This document shows, in pieces, positions 10,292 to 22,610 of a DNA stretch of 64,000 nucleotides. The translations under genes were made by a program, and so were the position numbers. How positions within the stretch are numbered: position 1 is the first letter of the stretch; the number at the start of each line of letters is the position of its first letter. Below the pieces are notes generated by a model. That model did not search any database, was not told the origin of the DNA, and was given only the letters and a program-made list of their open reading frames with translations. The DNA is taken from positions 16,212,501 to 16,276,500 of the forward strand of contig NC_068979.1 of the NCBI RefSeq assembly GCF_016808095.1. The letters are read 5' to 3'. Source of the stretch: Vigna angularis. Its lineage: Eukaryota > Streptophyta > Magnoliopsida > Fabales > Fabaceae.

Positions 10292-11760
10292 AAAGCTCAA
10301 GTTCCTTCTTCTTTTTCTTCTTCCTACTGAACTTCTTCAGAAATTTGATCAAACCAGGAACCTGTTGCAGTGTCTCAATAATAGGAACTTTAATCTCCAA
10401 TTTCTTGAAGATTTCCATAAAGCACTTGAATTTCTTTTCCTTCCCATGATTCTTCTTTAGATGAGGATGGGATTTTTCATATGATTTCTTCTTCTTTTCT
10501 CTCATCTTCTTTTTCTTCCTTTTTCTCTCCCTAAAATTTCTGTTTTTCTTTTCTTTTTTTCTTCCCTTTTCTTTTTCTTTTCAACTTCTTTATTTTCACA
10601 CAAATTTTCTTTCTCTCTTCTCTCTCAACCACTTCTTTTTCTTTTTCTTCATCTTTATTTTTCTCACTAAACTCTTCTTTTTCTTTTCTCTCTATCTTTT
10701 CCTCATCTCCCCCTATTTTTTTCTCATCAAGAATCTTTTCACTTTGAGTGACAATGGCTTGCCCTTCTTCCTTAAGGTTAACTTCAGTATTAACCTCCTC
10801 ATTCAATCTCTGACTAATGTAATGAAGGTGCATCTCCATCCTTTTACATGATTCTTCAATGCTTTTCTGAGTAGCGTCAGAATTTTTCAAAAATCGCTGA
10901 AGGGTTTCATCCAAACTATCCAAACTTCCTGATAGAACGGGTTGTTGCTATTGCTTGTTAAATTGCCCTGATTGTCCAGCTTGCCCACTTTGTCCTTGAC
11001 CAATACTTGGGTGTGGTTTCCACCCCTGATTGTAGCTCCCTTGACGGTACTGATTGGTCATGTAGTTTACATCCTCTACGGCTTCAATTGGAAAGGCACA
11101 TTGACCATTGATATGGTCACCTCCACACAATTCGCACAACTGGGATTGTACCTGTGCAGCAGTCTTCAACTCTTTGGGTAATTGTGCAAGAGTTTTAGTA
11201 AGAGTCTCCAGCTGTTGAGTTAGAATTTTGTTTTGAGCTAGCAGGGCATCATGTGTCTGTAATTGGAGAACTCCTTTTTGTTGAATAGGAGCTCCTCTTT
11301 CACTGTTCCACTTATTGTCATTCGTAGTCATGTTTTCAATTATTTATGTGGCTTCCTCTGGAGTTTTCCATTTGATATTGCCTCCAGCTGAGGCGTCAAG
11401 CATCATCATGGTTTGTGAACCAAGACCTCCAAGGAAGATTAGGACTACTTCTCCTTCGTTAAATCCATGCGTGGGAGTCTTTCTTAATAGGCTTTTGTAC
11501 CCTGTCCCATGCGTGACCTAGTGTTTCCTCCATGCCTTGTCTAAATGAAGAGATCTCTTGCTTCCCTTTGTTGATTTTAAAGCTTTGTTGCTGCCATTGT
11601 TGTTGTGGTTGGTTCTCAAATTGTCCGGCAGCTTGCCAAAATTGGCTTTCATCCATGCTTGAGTGAGGTTCCCACCAGTGGTTGAGATTACTTTGTTAGA
11701 ATTGAGTGCCCATATAGTTAAATTCTTGATCAAATTGCATTCTGCAGACATTAGGCACAA
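10232..11760 (-). pseudogene. ATH-2 decayed gag-like gene
   Basis: Gag-like sequence broken into at least four frames by stops and frameshifts (about 11760-11459, 11331-10948, 10923-10531, 10505-10233). Recognisable parts in order are the KGKQEISSF...GHAWDR piece shared with the ATH-6 Gag, a [13 protein letters not shown] piece, a CELCGGDHINGQC zinc-knuckle-like motif (CX2CX3HX4C), a lysine/glutamate-rich stretch, and the KCFMEIFKKLEIKVP module found at the Gag C-terminus of ATH-6. It ends in the first 48-bp repeat. It keeps more of Gag than ATH-4 or ATH-5 but is not functional as it stands. Confidence 0.8.
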
Positions 11761-12056
11761 AACTCTAGAAAATATTTGTTAGCACAAAAAGATAGAGAAG
11801 ATAGATAAAAACAAATCAAAGGATATAATTGAAAAGATAAGAAGATAGGAAATAAAAACAGAAAAATAAAATAAAATAAAATAAAAACCAAAAATAAAAT
11901 AAAATAAAATAAAATAAAATAAAAACTGAAAAATATAAACAGAAAAAATAAAAATTCGAAATTTAAATTAAAAATTCAAAAACAAGTCAAAGATAATCAA
12001 TAATCAAACAAATAAACTAGTTAAACCACGAGTCCCTGGCAACGGCGCCAAAAACT
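11761..12056 (-). other. ATH-2 leader with AAAAT pentamer tract
   Basis: Lies between the primer site and gag. It contains a long AAAAT/ATTTT pentanucleotide tract (about 11860-11990) and, on the sense strand, a TCTGCAG acceptor-like site right before the Gag-like frame. A U-rich plant-type intron is possible. Confidence 0.6.
12033..12050 (-). promoter_or_regulatory. ATH-2 primer binding site (tRNA-Asp)
   Basis: On the sense strand it reads TGGCGCCGTTGCCAGGGA, complementary to the 3' end of plant tRNA-Asp with one mismatch. It starts six bases after the LTR end. Confidence 0.88.
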
Positions 12057-13338
12057 TGATGGACAAATTTATGAACACCAAAATGTGATGTCACAAACTT
12101 GTTTTAGAATCGGCAAGTATGACCGAATCGTTTCAAGTAATAACTCGGTAAGACCAAGTATCGTTCTCCCAAAGGACTCACGGCCTAGTTTAGTTATGTG
12201 ATTCGTTGATTAGCTAAGACTTAAGAACGAAATAATTGGATTTTATATGCAAAAGACGAAAATAAACATGTATGCATGAGGGTGATCAATGGCTAAAGCA
12301 AAATACAAACACTTTCAATGGAATAAATGAATGAGTATGTTGTTGGGGTCAATTTCATCTTATCCACTCTCATATATTTTAGGAATTCAACATTCAATTC
12401 ATCATTGTTAATGCCACTCTCTAAATTACCTTTCAAAGAAGGCTTCTCCCTAATTACGAGTTCATACGATTCCTAGCATCCCCAATAATTAGTTTATTTA
12501 GCACAGGAGCTTAAGGCAACCAATATACCTATTGGGAGAAATTCCCCAGATCTAGACTTCCCCGTACGTTTCGGTATCGACAAAACCAATAATCATGCAT
12601 TGAATGAGTTAAACAAAGCAAGGTTTGAGCAAAGAGGAAAAACCCTAACTAATGATGAAAGAAAGCATAAGTCTTAGATTAAGATGCAAGCACAAATTCC
12701 ATATATGAGAGCTTTAAAAGATTACATTGATTCCCCAAAAAACATACAAGGTTTAGTTCACCATATTCATGGTGAACCTAGATGAACAATAATGAAAGAA
12801 TGAAAGACAAAACCCTAGAAAGGTGAAGAGGTAGCCTGAGCATCCAAGATCCTCCTTTAAACGGGTGGAAGAGAGAGTGTTTGCTTCGTTCCAGCCAAAG
12901 ATACTAACCCTAGGAAACCTAAAGCTTATATATTATTCGTAAATTACATAAAATTAGGCCCAAGCCCAAAAATAGTGCCGCTCAGCGGTAAGTGCGTCAG
13001 CTCGGTTCTTCCCCTCAGCGGCCATTTTGCCCCTCAGCGGTCCTCCCGTGAGCTCCTGAGTGCCGCTCAGCGGTAAACTGTCGCTGAGCGGTACTTGCGA
13101 CTTCTCCTTTTTGCACTTTTTGGTGTCTTTTCTGATTTCATCTCTCTCCTTCTTCACTACTTTCACTAAATTCACCCTAAAACCTGCACAAAAACACTGA
13201 AATCAAGCATAAACCTGTCCAGCTCTCTTATTTATGAAAATATGAGTAAAAACATGATTTCAAGCTAGTTTCTAAGTATAAAGGTTGCTTTTAGTATCAA
13301 TTTTAAGCATGAAAATAACAGTTTTTCAACTGTTATCA
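12057..13338 (-). repeat. ATH-2 5' LTR
   Basis: 1282 bp, nearly identical to the 3' LTR at 6804-8105. The sense-strand order is terminal hairpin (13315-13336), palindrome array (about 12975-13095), TATA box (12925-12932), telo-box-like motifs, and the TTCACCAT hairpin near 12756-12777. Confidence 0.92.
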
Positions 13339-15143
13339 CCGTTCCCACACATGACATACTCCTCTCTACTTGAGAACGAGCACTCACGGAACATCAGGAT
13401 GAGCCGCCAGCTAAGCTTACCACATTCATACTTTACAAATCTCAACCTTCATTCTAGAGTCGTTCCTCCCTGGAACGCTCGTTCAAAATCCACAAACATA
13501 ATTTCATCTCTTTTACCGTTCGCACATTTCAATATTTCATTTTAATATCATTTTAATCTTCCGTTATATTTCCATAAAAGGACGAGCGTTCAGCCCTCTT
13601 TGTAATCGAGGACGAACGTTAAAGCACGAAACCAAGAAAGACTCGTTCACGAGCAGAATAACGCCGATACATGTTATTTGACGAACATCATTACCACTTG
13701 AATCAGTTAAATGAACTGACTCTAGTACAATCCGAGTAATACTTAGAATAAATTAAGTATGGGGACTCTAGGCCGAATCCAAAAGGATATAAACACCACG
13801 TGAAGAAATAGGAACTTTACCGAGATCAATTCATTTAGGGAAAACCGACTGCCAGTAGATGACCGAACGCAGTAATAAGCATTTACTAAAATATTTGGAC
13901 GAACGCTATTTACATCTGGTTGATGATTCAAGACTAGGACGAGCGTTCGGTATAAGACCGAGCGCTACTCATAACGTATGCTTTGGGTCGAGACCCATCG
14001 CTGTTTTCGAAATAGTAGAATCTAGAATTTATATAAGAAGAGATGGTAAAGTTAAGTTTTAACAGAATGACTAAGTGTCCGAATGTATACTTTCAAGCTT
14101 CTCAATTCCTCACCCAACACTCAAGATATCTACGTTTGGCCGAACGCTCAAGCGTAGAATTAATACAAGAAGGCGTTCGTCCTCGAATAGAATTCTTTCC
14201 AAATGAAAGAATTCAGTTATTCAAATAAGTTACTAAGAATACCGAACGGTCAAGGACCGTTCAATAACGAACGTTCAATATCATAGGAATTTCATATTCA
14301 AAATCGAACTTACAGTAAACTCATTTTTCAGCATATACATATCATACTTCCAAATAATCATACTATAGTTCATCTCATATTTACCATACATCAGTTCATA
14401 CTTTATACTTCACATTCAATATCCATTTACTTAATTTCACATTGATACATATCCAACATCATCATGCAGATTAATCATCATAAATCACATTCAATCCATC
14501 AAACAGCGAACGTTCATAACAACCAAAACAGATGAATTAAATCAAATAAGCTTCCCTTACCTCTAACGTGAACAGACGTCCTACAGTGTGCAACTTGACT
14601 TGTAAAATTTACAATTTCCTTCTACCCGCAACACCTACTACTTCTATGAATCAATCATCAAAGATAGATGGAAATGGTTCAGTATTTAACTAAGGAATTC
14701 CAGAACCCAGAGTTTGGGCGTGCATGCTCACAGAACGACAATTTTAAAGGAAAAGGACTTACCGGTTTCAGAACGCTAAAGTGTTCGGTTCTGGTGGAAG
14801 CTCAAGGCAACGGGGATCCTTCTACGGTGCCTAAACAGTAATCGGAGCAGAGGATGGTGAGTTGCAGTAGAGAGAAGTGAAAGGTTTTCTAGAGAGAAGG
14901 TGGAGAAAAATGGAGATCTGAAGTTAGGAAGAAGAAGAAGCGTGCAGAAGAATGAGCAGAGTTTTAGTGCATTTGTAATGCCTTCTACGGTGCCTCACTT
15001 ACTGACTTCAGAATGTTCCATTTGACACTTGGCAGCTCATGCAATCAGAGTTTTAGTGCATTTGTAATGCCTCTGAGCAAGTGGCGCGGTGCATTTATGG
15101 GAGCTAACAGGTGACTAAGCAGTGTATTAATTGAGACATGACA
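13339..15143 (-). repeat. TEK-1 solo LTR, right piece
   Basis: Continues the LTR after the ATH-2 insertion (CCGTT repeated at 13339-13343) and ends ATGACA at 15143, followed by CATTG. Net LTR length is about 2.49 kb. It carries many GACGAACG, ACCGAACG and GACGAGCG motifs. A small duplication (a 'GAGTTTTAGTGCATTTGTAA' stretch at about 14958 and 15049) sits near its end. Confidence 0.85.
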
Positions 15144-15250
15144 CATTGCATCAAGGATATTAAAATGAACAACAATATCAACAAATTCCATAGACAAAGT
15201 TTCAACATACACATCAATCTTAGTTCGGGCAGTTTTCAAGAATGGCCTGC
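15144..15250 (-). pseudogene. Athila-like protease fragment (right piece)
   Basis: Minus-strand codons read GRPFLKTARTKIDVYVETLS and on to FNILDAM, the C-terminal part of a plant retropepsin. They join in frame to the piece at 6109-5403. The OGR 3' LTR starts at 15251, cutting the gene in the GRPF motif. The remaining N-terminal part would lie beyond OGR, outside the window. Confidence 0.8.
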
Positions 15251-15884
15251 TGTCGCAACCGGAATCGCGACGGGACGACGATCCATGAAAAAAGAGAAAC
15301 GGGTTTTGAAAAAGAGATTTTGGAGTCGCCACCATAGTTTATTCTGGAAAACTACGGAAAAACCATAAAATGATAAGGCATGGTCTATTAGAACCAGATT
15401 CTTGGTTCGGGAGTCGGTTACATGTAGGGAAGGTATTAGCACCCTACAACGCCTGCCCTAAGGCAGTACCTTTAACTAAATACGCAAATATGATGTGGTT
15501 TTTAAAATGTTTAACTTTCCCTTAAAATAAAACTCTAAAGAAACAAACAATATTTTTTAGTTTTTTGAGCCCGACAAGGATTGACCTTGCTCCTACGTAT
15601 TCCCATTCAGAATGAGAAATCAGGGTTCCGTAGTTCATTTAGAAATTGCTTGAAATTTTATTTAGGAAATTGTTTGAGAATTTTGTTTGGAAAATGATCA
15701 TGGATAAATTTGGATTTTTGGGGAAGTGAACTTGACAAGGACTAGCCTTGCTCCTACGTATCTCCACTTTTGATGGAGAATCAAGAATCACGTAGTTCTG
15801 GATAGCAATATTGATTGTTGATTGAAATTGTAGATATTTTTAGTTTTTGAAGATTTTATATTTTTTGTATTTTTATAAAGGAAA

Positions 15885-16130
15885 GAGAAAAGAATTTTAG
15901 CACAAGGACGATGCGTGCGATCACACATGTGCCTAAACCTTTAAAACATATTTTTTTGTAATTTTATTTAAGAAAGAGAAAAGGTTTTTAGCACAAGGAC
16001 GATGCGTACGATCACACATGTGCCTAAACCTTTAAAATATATTTTTTTAATTTTATTTAAGAAAAGAAAAAGGTTTTTAGCACAAGGACGATGCGTGCGA
16101 TCACACATGTGCCTAAACCTTTAAAGATAT
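15885..16130 (-). repeat. Tandem repeat in OGR 3' LTR (3 units)
   Basis: Three units of roughly 80 bp share the core GCACAAGGACGATGCGT followed by CACACATGTGCCTAAACC. The 5' LTR copy (58050-58370) has four units. Confidence 0.85.
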
Positions 16131-16420
16131 TTTTTGTAATTTTTAATTTATCTTTTAATTTTTTTCTTTTGTTTTTAATTAATTTTTATTTTTATATATA
16201 TTTTTCGCAAAATAAACAACCCGTTAAAACAATAAGATATGCATACATAGTCGCATACAATAATAGGAAAAGAAAACAATCAAGTAAAAAGACACTAAAG
16301 AGCATAAGCCCAAACAAACCAAAGGTGTAGAGATAAAAACCAGGATTGCCACAGAATTTGTTTCGTCCAGTCCAGGTTCAAATGATCGTAAAGGGTGCAA
16401 TGGTGAAATTTGGGGTGCTG

Positions 16421-17723
16421 TGATGGACAAATTTGTAAGCACCAAAATATGATGTCACAAACTTGTTTCACAATCGGCAAGTATGACCGAATCGTTCAAG
16501 TAATAAACTTGGTAAGACCAAGTATCGTTCTTCCCAAAGGACTCACGGCCTAGTTTAGTTGTGTGGTTTCTTGATTAACTAAGACTTACAAACGAAATAT
16601 TTGGATTATATTATGCAAAAGACGAAAATAAACATGTATGCATGAAATTTGATCAATGGCAAAGACAAAAGATAAACACTTTCAATGAAATATATGAATG
16701 AATATGTTGTTGGGGGTCAATTTCATCTCATCCACTCTCATACATTTTAGGAATTCAACATTCAAATCATCATTGTTAATGCCACTCTCTAAAGTACCAT
16801 TCTAGATGGCTTCTCCCTAATCACGAGTTCATACAATTCCTAGCATTCCTAATGATTAGTTCATAAGTGCAGGAGCTTAACGACAACCAATATAATATTG
16901 GGAGAAATTCCCCGGATCTAGACTTCCCCGTACGTGTCCGTATCGACAAAACCAATAATCATGCATTGAATGAGTTAAACTATGCAAGCATTGAGCAAAG
17001 AGGAAAAACCCTAACTAATGATGAAAGAAAGCATAAATCTTAGATTAAGATGCAAGCATAAATTCCATATATGAGAGCTTCAAGAGATTACATTGATTCC
17101 CCAACAAACATACAAAGTTTAGTTCACCATATTCATGGTGAACCTAGATGAATTACAATGAAAGTATGAAAGAATAAACCCTAAAAAGGTGAAGAGGTAG
17201 CCTGACCATCCAAGATCTTCCTTCAAAAGGGGTGGAAGAGAGAGTGTTTGCCTCGTTTCTGCCAAAGATACCTAACCCTAGGAAACCCTAAAGCTTAAAT
17301 ACCATTCGTAAATTACAAAAAGTCAAGCCCAAGCCCATTAAAGTGCCGCTCAGCGGTAAAATACCGCTCAGCGGTGATTGCGCGTCTCGTTTTCTCCCCT
17401 CAGCGGCCATTTTGCCCCTCAGCGGACCTCCCGCAACCTCTTGAGTGCCGCTCAGCGGTAAAATGCCGCTGAGCGGTGACTTCGACTTCTTCTTTTTGCA
17501 CTCTTCGATTCCTTTTCTGATTCTATCTCTTTCCTTCTTCACTTCTTTCACTAAATTCACCTTAAAACCTGCACAAAAACACTGAAATCAAGCATAAACC
17601 TGTCCAGCTCTCTTATTTCTGAAAATATGGATAAAAGTATGATTTCAAGCTAGTTTCTAATTCTAAAGGTTGCTTTTAGTATCAATTTTAAGCATGAAAA
17701 TAACAGTTTTTCAACTGTTATCA
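16421..17723 (-). repeat. ATH-3 solo LTR
   Basis: A complete 1303-bp Athila-family LTR with TGCTG on both sides (16416-16420 and 17724-17728). No internal sequence remains, so it formed by LTR-LTR recombination. Palindrome array at about 17343-17480; terminal GAAA-loop hairpin at 17700-17721. Confidence 0.93.
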
Positions 17724-17939
17724 TGCTGCTGATGAATGTAGGCCCAAGAGGCCCATTTCTTCTTTTTTTTTTTATTACCGGCAGAAACACATGGGCTTAA
17801 GCCCTGGGGGTGTATAAGTGAAATTTGTGGGTGCCAAGGGGACGCGACCTGGAGCGTTTATTCCCAATTCAGCACACCCATTAGGGGTTCCTCCAATTTC
17901 ATCCATTTGAATCAGTAGAAGACTCCATCTTCTCCTCTG

Positions 17940-18360
17940 AACGAGAGAAATCCAGAGACACTTACCTCCGCCCACACAGCCACCGCAAAAGGGGACGACC
18001 TCTACCGGTCTCGGCGTCGACGGCGAGATCAGGCACCATCGGAACCATGACCGACCGCGGCGCCGCTGTCTTCTATTCTTCGAGCGCGAGGCTGACGCCG
18101 GCCACCCAGGACATTGCCCATGCCGCCGCTCGTCTTAGATTTCCCACTGCTACACGCGACCAACGCCGGCAACCGCCTCGGCTCCACCGCCACCAGCGCT
18201 GCTTCAGATCCAGTCGCCACGCCGCCGCTGCTTCAAACTCCAGCCACCATGCCGCTGCTACTTCAGATCCGGCCGCCTCTAGTGCCTCCGTGGTTCAATT
18301 CCGCTCGCGCTGGTGCAGCTGATGTTCCCAACCACCGTCACTGACGCGTGACTCCTTTAG
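17940..18360. other. GC-rich island inside OGR 3' LTR
   Basis: Strongly GC- and CpG-rich in an otherwise AT-rich window, with imperfect repeats of about 38 bp built on GCCGCCGCTGCTTCAGATCC-like sequence. Both strands stay open for 60-90 codons, as expected from GC content, and no protein family is recognised. It could be a promoter-linked CpG island of the LTR or a captured host 5' region. Confidence 0.4.
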
Positions 18361-18421
18361 GAGTTTGGAAATATAGAGGTTCGAAATCCTGGTTTGGCTT
18401 GGGCTCGTGATTTTGTCAATG

Positions 18422-18571
18422 ATGGCTGAAGAAAGTAGTGGTAATTTTATTTCTCAGTCCAGCATTGAACTGGGTGAGGGAATGGAAGAAACTGTAGATG
18501 ATGCAGGTGGGGAAAGTATGAATCTGGAGGAAGCAGTTACAGAAGAAAGTGCCCTGGTTTTAGAAAATTGA
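18422..18571 (+). other. 49-codon acidic ORF antisense to OGR LTR
   Basis: An ATG-to-TGA frame starting MAEESSG, rich in Glu, Ser and Gly, directly downstream of the GC-rich island. Its composition differs from the surrounding repeat DNA. It resembles the beginning of a host coding exon but no family is recognised. It may be chance. Confidence 0.2.
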
Positions 18572-18898
18572 GATTGTGTAGAGTGAAAAGAGTGAAGAGA
18601 GAAGACGAGGTTTGTGTGATGAGGGGTGGAGAGCTTGTAGAAGCGTTTTCAGAGGGATTTAGTCTGGTGAACGCGTCCTGGAGTCCATAACAGCTTAAGA
18701 ATTGTGCATGTGTGAGGGATGATGTTGACCGAAGATTGGGATGACTGAGAATTGAGTTTGAAATATCGGGACCTAGAGATTAAGTGTTGCCGGTGGAGAT
18801 GATGATTGGGTGAGGGAATAAGGATGAAGATTGAATATTGGGTGATGGAGAATGGAGGTTTGAGGTTAGGCCGTGGTCATGTTGGAGATGAAGGTGAT

Positions 18899-21370
18899 TG
18901 TAACATTCCAAAATACAGTTATAACTATAAATTAGAGTTAATTACATTTAACAGTAAAACAATGCAGTCTTACACTATAATTAAACTTCCAGAGCCGAAC
19001 GGCTAAGTACAGAGTTAAATACAAACACAGCAGTATCGAAAAGTTCAGAGACGAACGGTTTTACAAAACCTTAACCGAACGTTCATTAATCAAAACGGAA
19101 CGACTAACTACTAAAACCTAACGAGCGCTCTAGGGCTCGGCTTTAACTTCTACTTCTACGAGGCTCGCATCTTCCAAATTTTCTTCTTCCAGCGCCTCTT
19201 CAAGTAGCTCGCTTCCATCTGCTCCCATCCACACGGATGATCATCGCGAAGACAAGACGGACGTACAAGGACGAGGGACAACACAAGGAAAAACGAAGGG
19301 TAAGCTTATATAATTTAATTCATGCATCATTCATACAAATAAACATATCAACATTTATAAGAATATCCCAACACATAAAATCTTAAAAATCTCATAAGAC
19401 AGACCGTCCGGACTGTATGAATCTGTGTATCTACAGGCGTTCGTGCACCCGGGTGATGTAGTAACTGGGAACACTCAACAACTGCCACCCGAGGTTAGCC
19501 CTATCAATCCAAAGTACTCCTAAGGACTAAGACCTCCTGCCGTTCCCACACATGACCTACCCTCCTCTACTTGAGGACGAGCACTCACGGAACATCAGGA
19601 TGAACTGCCATCAGCAGCTTTACCACAGTCATACTATACAACTTACCATATTCAAATCATAGAGACATTCCTCCTTGGAACGCTCGTTCAAAATCCACAA
19701 CCATTAATTCCTCTCACATATTGTTCGTTCATTATCATTCTTCACTTTATCCTCATTTTCATCTTCCCTTTCAATGTCATAAAATAACGAGCGTTCAGCC
19801 CTCTTCAAAACGAGGACGAACGTGAAAGACTAGACCGAGAGATTCTCGTTTCAGAACCGAATAAAACTGACACATCAGATTTACCGAACGTCATTTCCTA
19901 CTCGAATCAGTTGAATGAACTGACTCTAGGAAGATTCAATCATTACTCAAAGAATAATTTAATTGAGAAGACTCCAGGCCGAATCCAAAATAATTAACGT
20001 CCTTCAATACGTTTACATGACTATACCGAGAATAATTTAAGTATAAGAGCCGACTATCAGTAAATAACCGAATCGCGGTACATGGATTTACTTAAATTTG
20101 GACGAACGTTATTTCCACCCGTTTGGTAATTTGATATTAGGACGAGCGTTTCGGTATAAGACCGAGCGCCACTCATAACGAACGCTTTGGGTCGAGACCT
20201 ATCGCAGACTTGTATTCATAATAGCAATTAGAATGAAAGGTAATACGAGATGGTGAAGATAGAATTTAGAAATGACTAAGTGTTCAAAGGTATAAGTATA
20301 AGCTTCTCAACTCCTTTCATAACACTCGGGTATCTACGTTCGGCCGAACGCTCAAACGTAGTTCAAATACAAGAGGGCATTCGTCCTCAACTAGGATTCT
20401 TTCCAAATGAAAGAATCCTTTATCAAATCATTTTCACTGGAAGACCGAACGGTCAAAGACCGTCCAGTAACGTACGTACACAATCATAACGGGTATTTCT
20501 TATCATAGTCAATATTAACAAAATTCCAGATTTAGCATCTCAGTTCATACTTTAAAATTTCATATCAAATATCAATTTACATGCTTCAGAAATCACATTA
20601 TTCAGTCATACTTCAAAGTAATAATTCATATTCACATTCATAACTATCAAACATTATCATACAGGTCAACCATCATACATCATATTCGTTCAATCAAACA
20701 GCGATCGTTCACGCAACCACAAAATATGAATTAAATCATTTAAGCTTCCCTTACCTCTTAAAGTGAACGCACGCTCTCAGATATATGCTAGGGTTCTTCT
20801 TCTAATAGAGGTCTCAACGAACAACAACACCTTCTATAATCTATAGCCAACATAGACCAGACAACTACTCAGAATGCTAGATCCAACTCATGAAACCGAA
20901 AATCTGGGTTTGCATGTTACAGAGAAAGCACGAGTGGAGAGAGGATGGACTTACCAGTTGAGAATCTTAAACTGATCGGTTCAAACGATCGTCCTCTACG
21001 CCGGGAGTGTAGAACTGGTGCCTGAATGATGATCGGAGAAGAAGAATGGTGAGTTTTCTTAGAGAGAAGGTAGGGTTTCTAGAGAGAAGGTGGAGGAATT
21101 GGAAAGTCAGAATTTTGGGGAAGAAGAAGAAGCATGCAGAAGAGTGGGAAGAGGGTTTTCTGAAAAATCATTTTCCCCTCCCACGTAGGACGAGCGTCCA
21201 TTCTCCTGCTGCCACTTGTACTCCACTAACTGATTCCAGATTATTGTTTAACGACACCTGGCGTCCGTGTGCAAAGTTTGGGTGCGTTTTTAATGAAATC
21301 AGACAGGGTTTGGGTGCATTAAATGCGATTTAACAGGTGGGGTTTGGGTGTATAATTACGGGGCCTGACA
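18899..21370 (-). repeat. TEK-2 solo LTR
   Basis: 2472 bp from TGTAACATTCC to GGGCCTGACA. It lies within the OGR 3' LTR with flanks GTGAT / ATGAT (one mismatch in a 5-bp duplication). It carries about 20 CGAACG-type motifs. An open frame at 21046-21333 is antisense to the LTR and has no recognised product. Confidence 0.8.
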
Positions 21371-21774
21371 ATGATGATGTTGGCTGTGTGTGAATATGGA
21401 GGATGAGTGTTTGGCTGTGAAAACCAAAAGGGAAGGGATGAAGATGAAGGTGATGAGGTAATAAGGATGATGTGATGAGTAGAGAGGGAATCAGTGCCTT
21501 CCAGGAATGAAGATTGATGGAAGGGTGTTTCCAGTACCCTCAGTGCCCCCTCTTCAATCTGAAACCAAAATTAAAGAACACCATGCACTGCGTCCCAGGA
21601 GTTCAGACACGTCCCTGAGACACCTTCCTTAATCTGGGATTCTTGTTTTGTCTTTTTTTTGTTTTTTTAGAGAACTTTCCAGGAACTCGGAGACACATCC
21701 CTGATTCCGGACTTTTGTTTTTTTATTCATTTTTTATTATTTTTATTTTTATTTTTTATTAAAATAAATAAAGT

Positions 21775-22610
21775 GCAACGAAATAAAAGACGAACGCCCC
21801 ACTGTTTGGACGAACGCTTCAACAAGACCGAACATCTACGACGAGTACTACACAAACATCATCTAGAACGACCGCTCATTATGGACACAGAAAAACATAT
21901 CAAGACCGAACGTTTAATTGAGAATAAACCAGTCAAGATCGAACTTTCAACTAACATATGAAAATGACCGAACGCAATTTGATGAACACCACTTGGTCGA
22001 ACGCTCCAAACCGAACGCCGTATTGGACTTAACACGCCGAAATTAAGCATTATTAGCACGAACGCTGAAGATCCATCGAGACCGATCGTTCAAATGAGAA
22101 TAACATCACCAAGACCGAACGTTCAACTAAATACCGAACGTTCATTAAAACAATATGACCGAACGCTATCAATTACTAAAGAACGATCGGTAAACATGCG
22201 AGGCCGAGCGGTCGAACTTTTGGCCAAGGATGACTAAACGGTGAGGTCGAATGACCGACCGTCCATGAGGCTGAGCAACCGAACGTCCTTGAGATCGAAT
22301 GGCCGAAAGGTAGAGACCGAAAAGCCAACCGTCTATGATATTGGTCAAGAAAGAACGAACGGTTGATCAGGGGCAGAAGTCGAACGGCTCAAAGTAGAGG
22401 ACGAACGGTATAAAGATATGGAGAATAGGAATGCACGGCAGAGGACGAACGGTAGATGAGGGAGAGCGACTTGAAGGAGCGGTAGAAGAGGGAGAACGAG
22501 CGATAGATGAGAGAGAACGAGCGGTAGAAAAGCGAGGACGAGCGGTCTGCGATATTGCAATATAGGACGAACGGGTTCATGGAGGGGAAGGAGCCGAACG
22601 CGTTCTCTTT
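21775..22610. repeat. Irregular array of CGAACG motifs in OGR LTR
   Basis: Roughly 30-40 exact or near copies of GACCGAACG, GACGAACG and GACGAGCG occur at irregular spacing in about 830 bp, followed by a T-rich tract (22611-22700). The same motifs fill the TEK LTRs, though the rest of the sequence is unrelated. Confidence 0.8.

Larger units (their letters stand above)
6804..13338 (-). mobile_element. ATH-2, complete non-autonomous Athila-like retrotransposon
   Basis: A 6535-bp element with both LTRs (6804-8105 and 12057-13338), flanked by CCGTT at 6799-6803 and 13339-13343. In sense order (right to left) it has 5' LTR, tRNA-Asp primer site, AT-rich leader, decayed gag, hairpin array, internal promoter-like region, a 25-codon remnant of the env-position ORF, 3' untranslated part and 3' LTR. 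It has no pol. The two LTRs are nearly identical except for an 18-bp palindrome unit present only in the 3' LTR, so insertion was recent. Confidence 0.92.

Noticed and set aside
12033..12056. tRNA-Asp gene fragment.
   Set aside because: Only the 18 bases complementary to the tRNA 3' end are present, in primer-site position next to an LTR.
15236..15442. Minus-strand frame joining OGR LTR to protease codons, as if a fusion gene.
   Set aside because: The reading runs across an LTR insertion edge; only the part up to 15250 has protein homology.
18029..18344. Overlapping Ala/Pro/Arg-rich frames on both strands.
   Set aside because: High GC content alone keeps all frames open; no family features seen.
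21046..21333. 95-codon frame in TEK-2 and similar frames in TEK-3 (26569-26943) and TEK-4 (60571-60891).
   Set aside because: It is antisense to the LTR in TEK-2, disrupted or differently framed in the other LTRs, and has no recognised domain.
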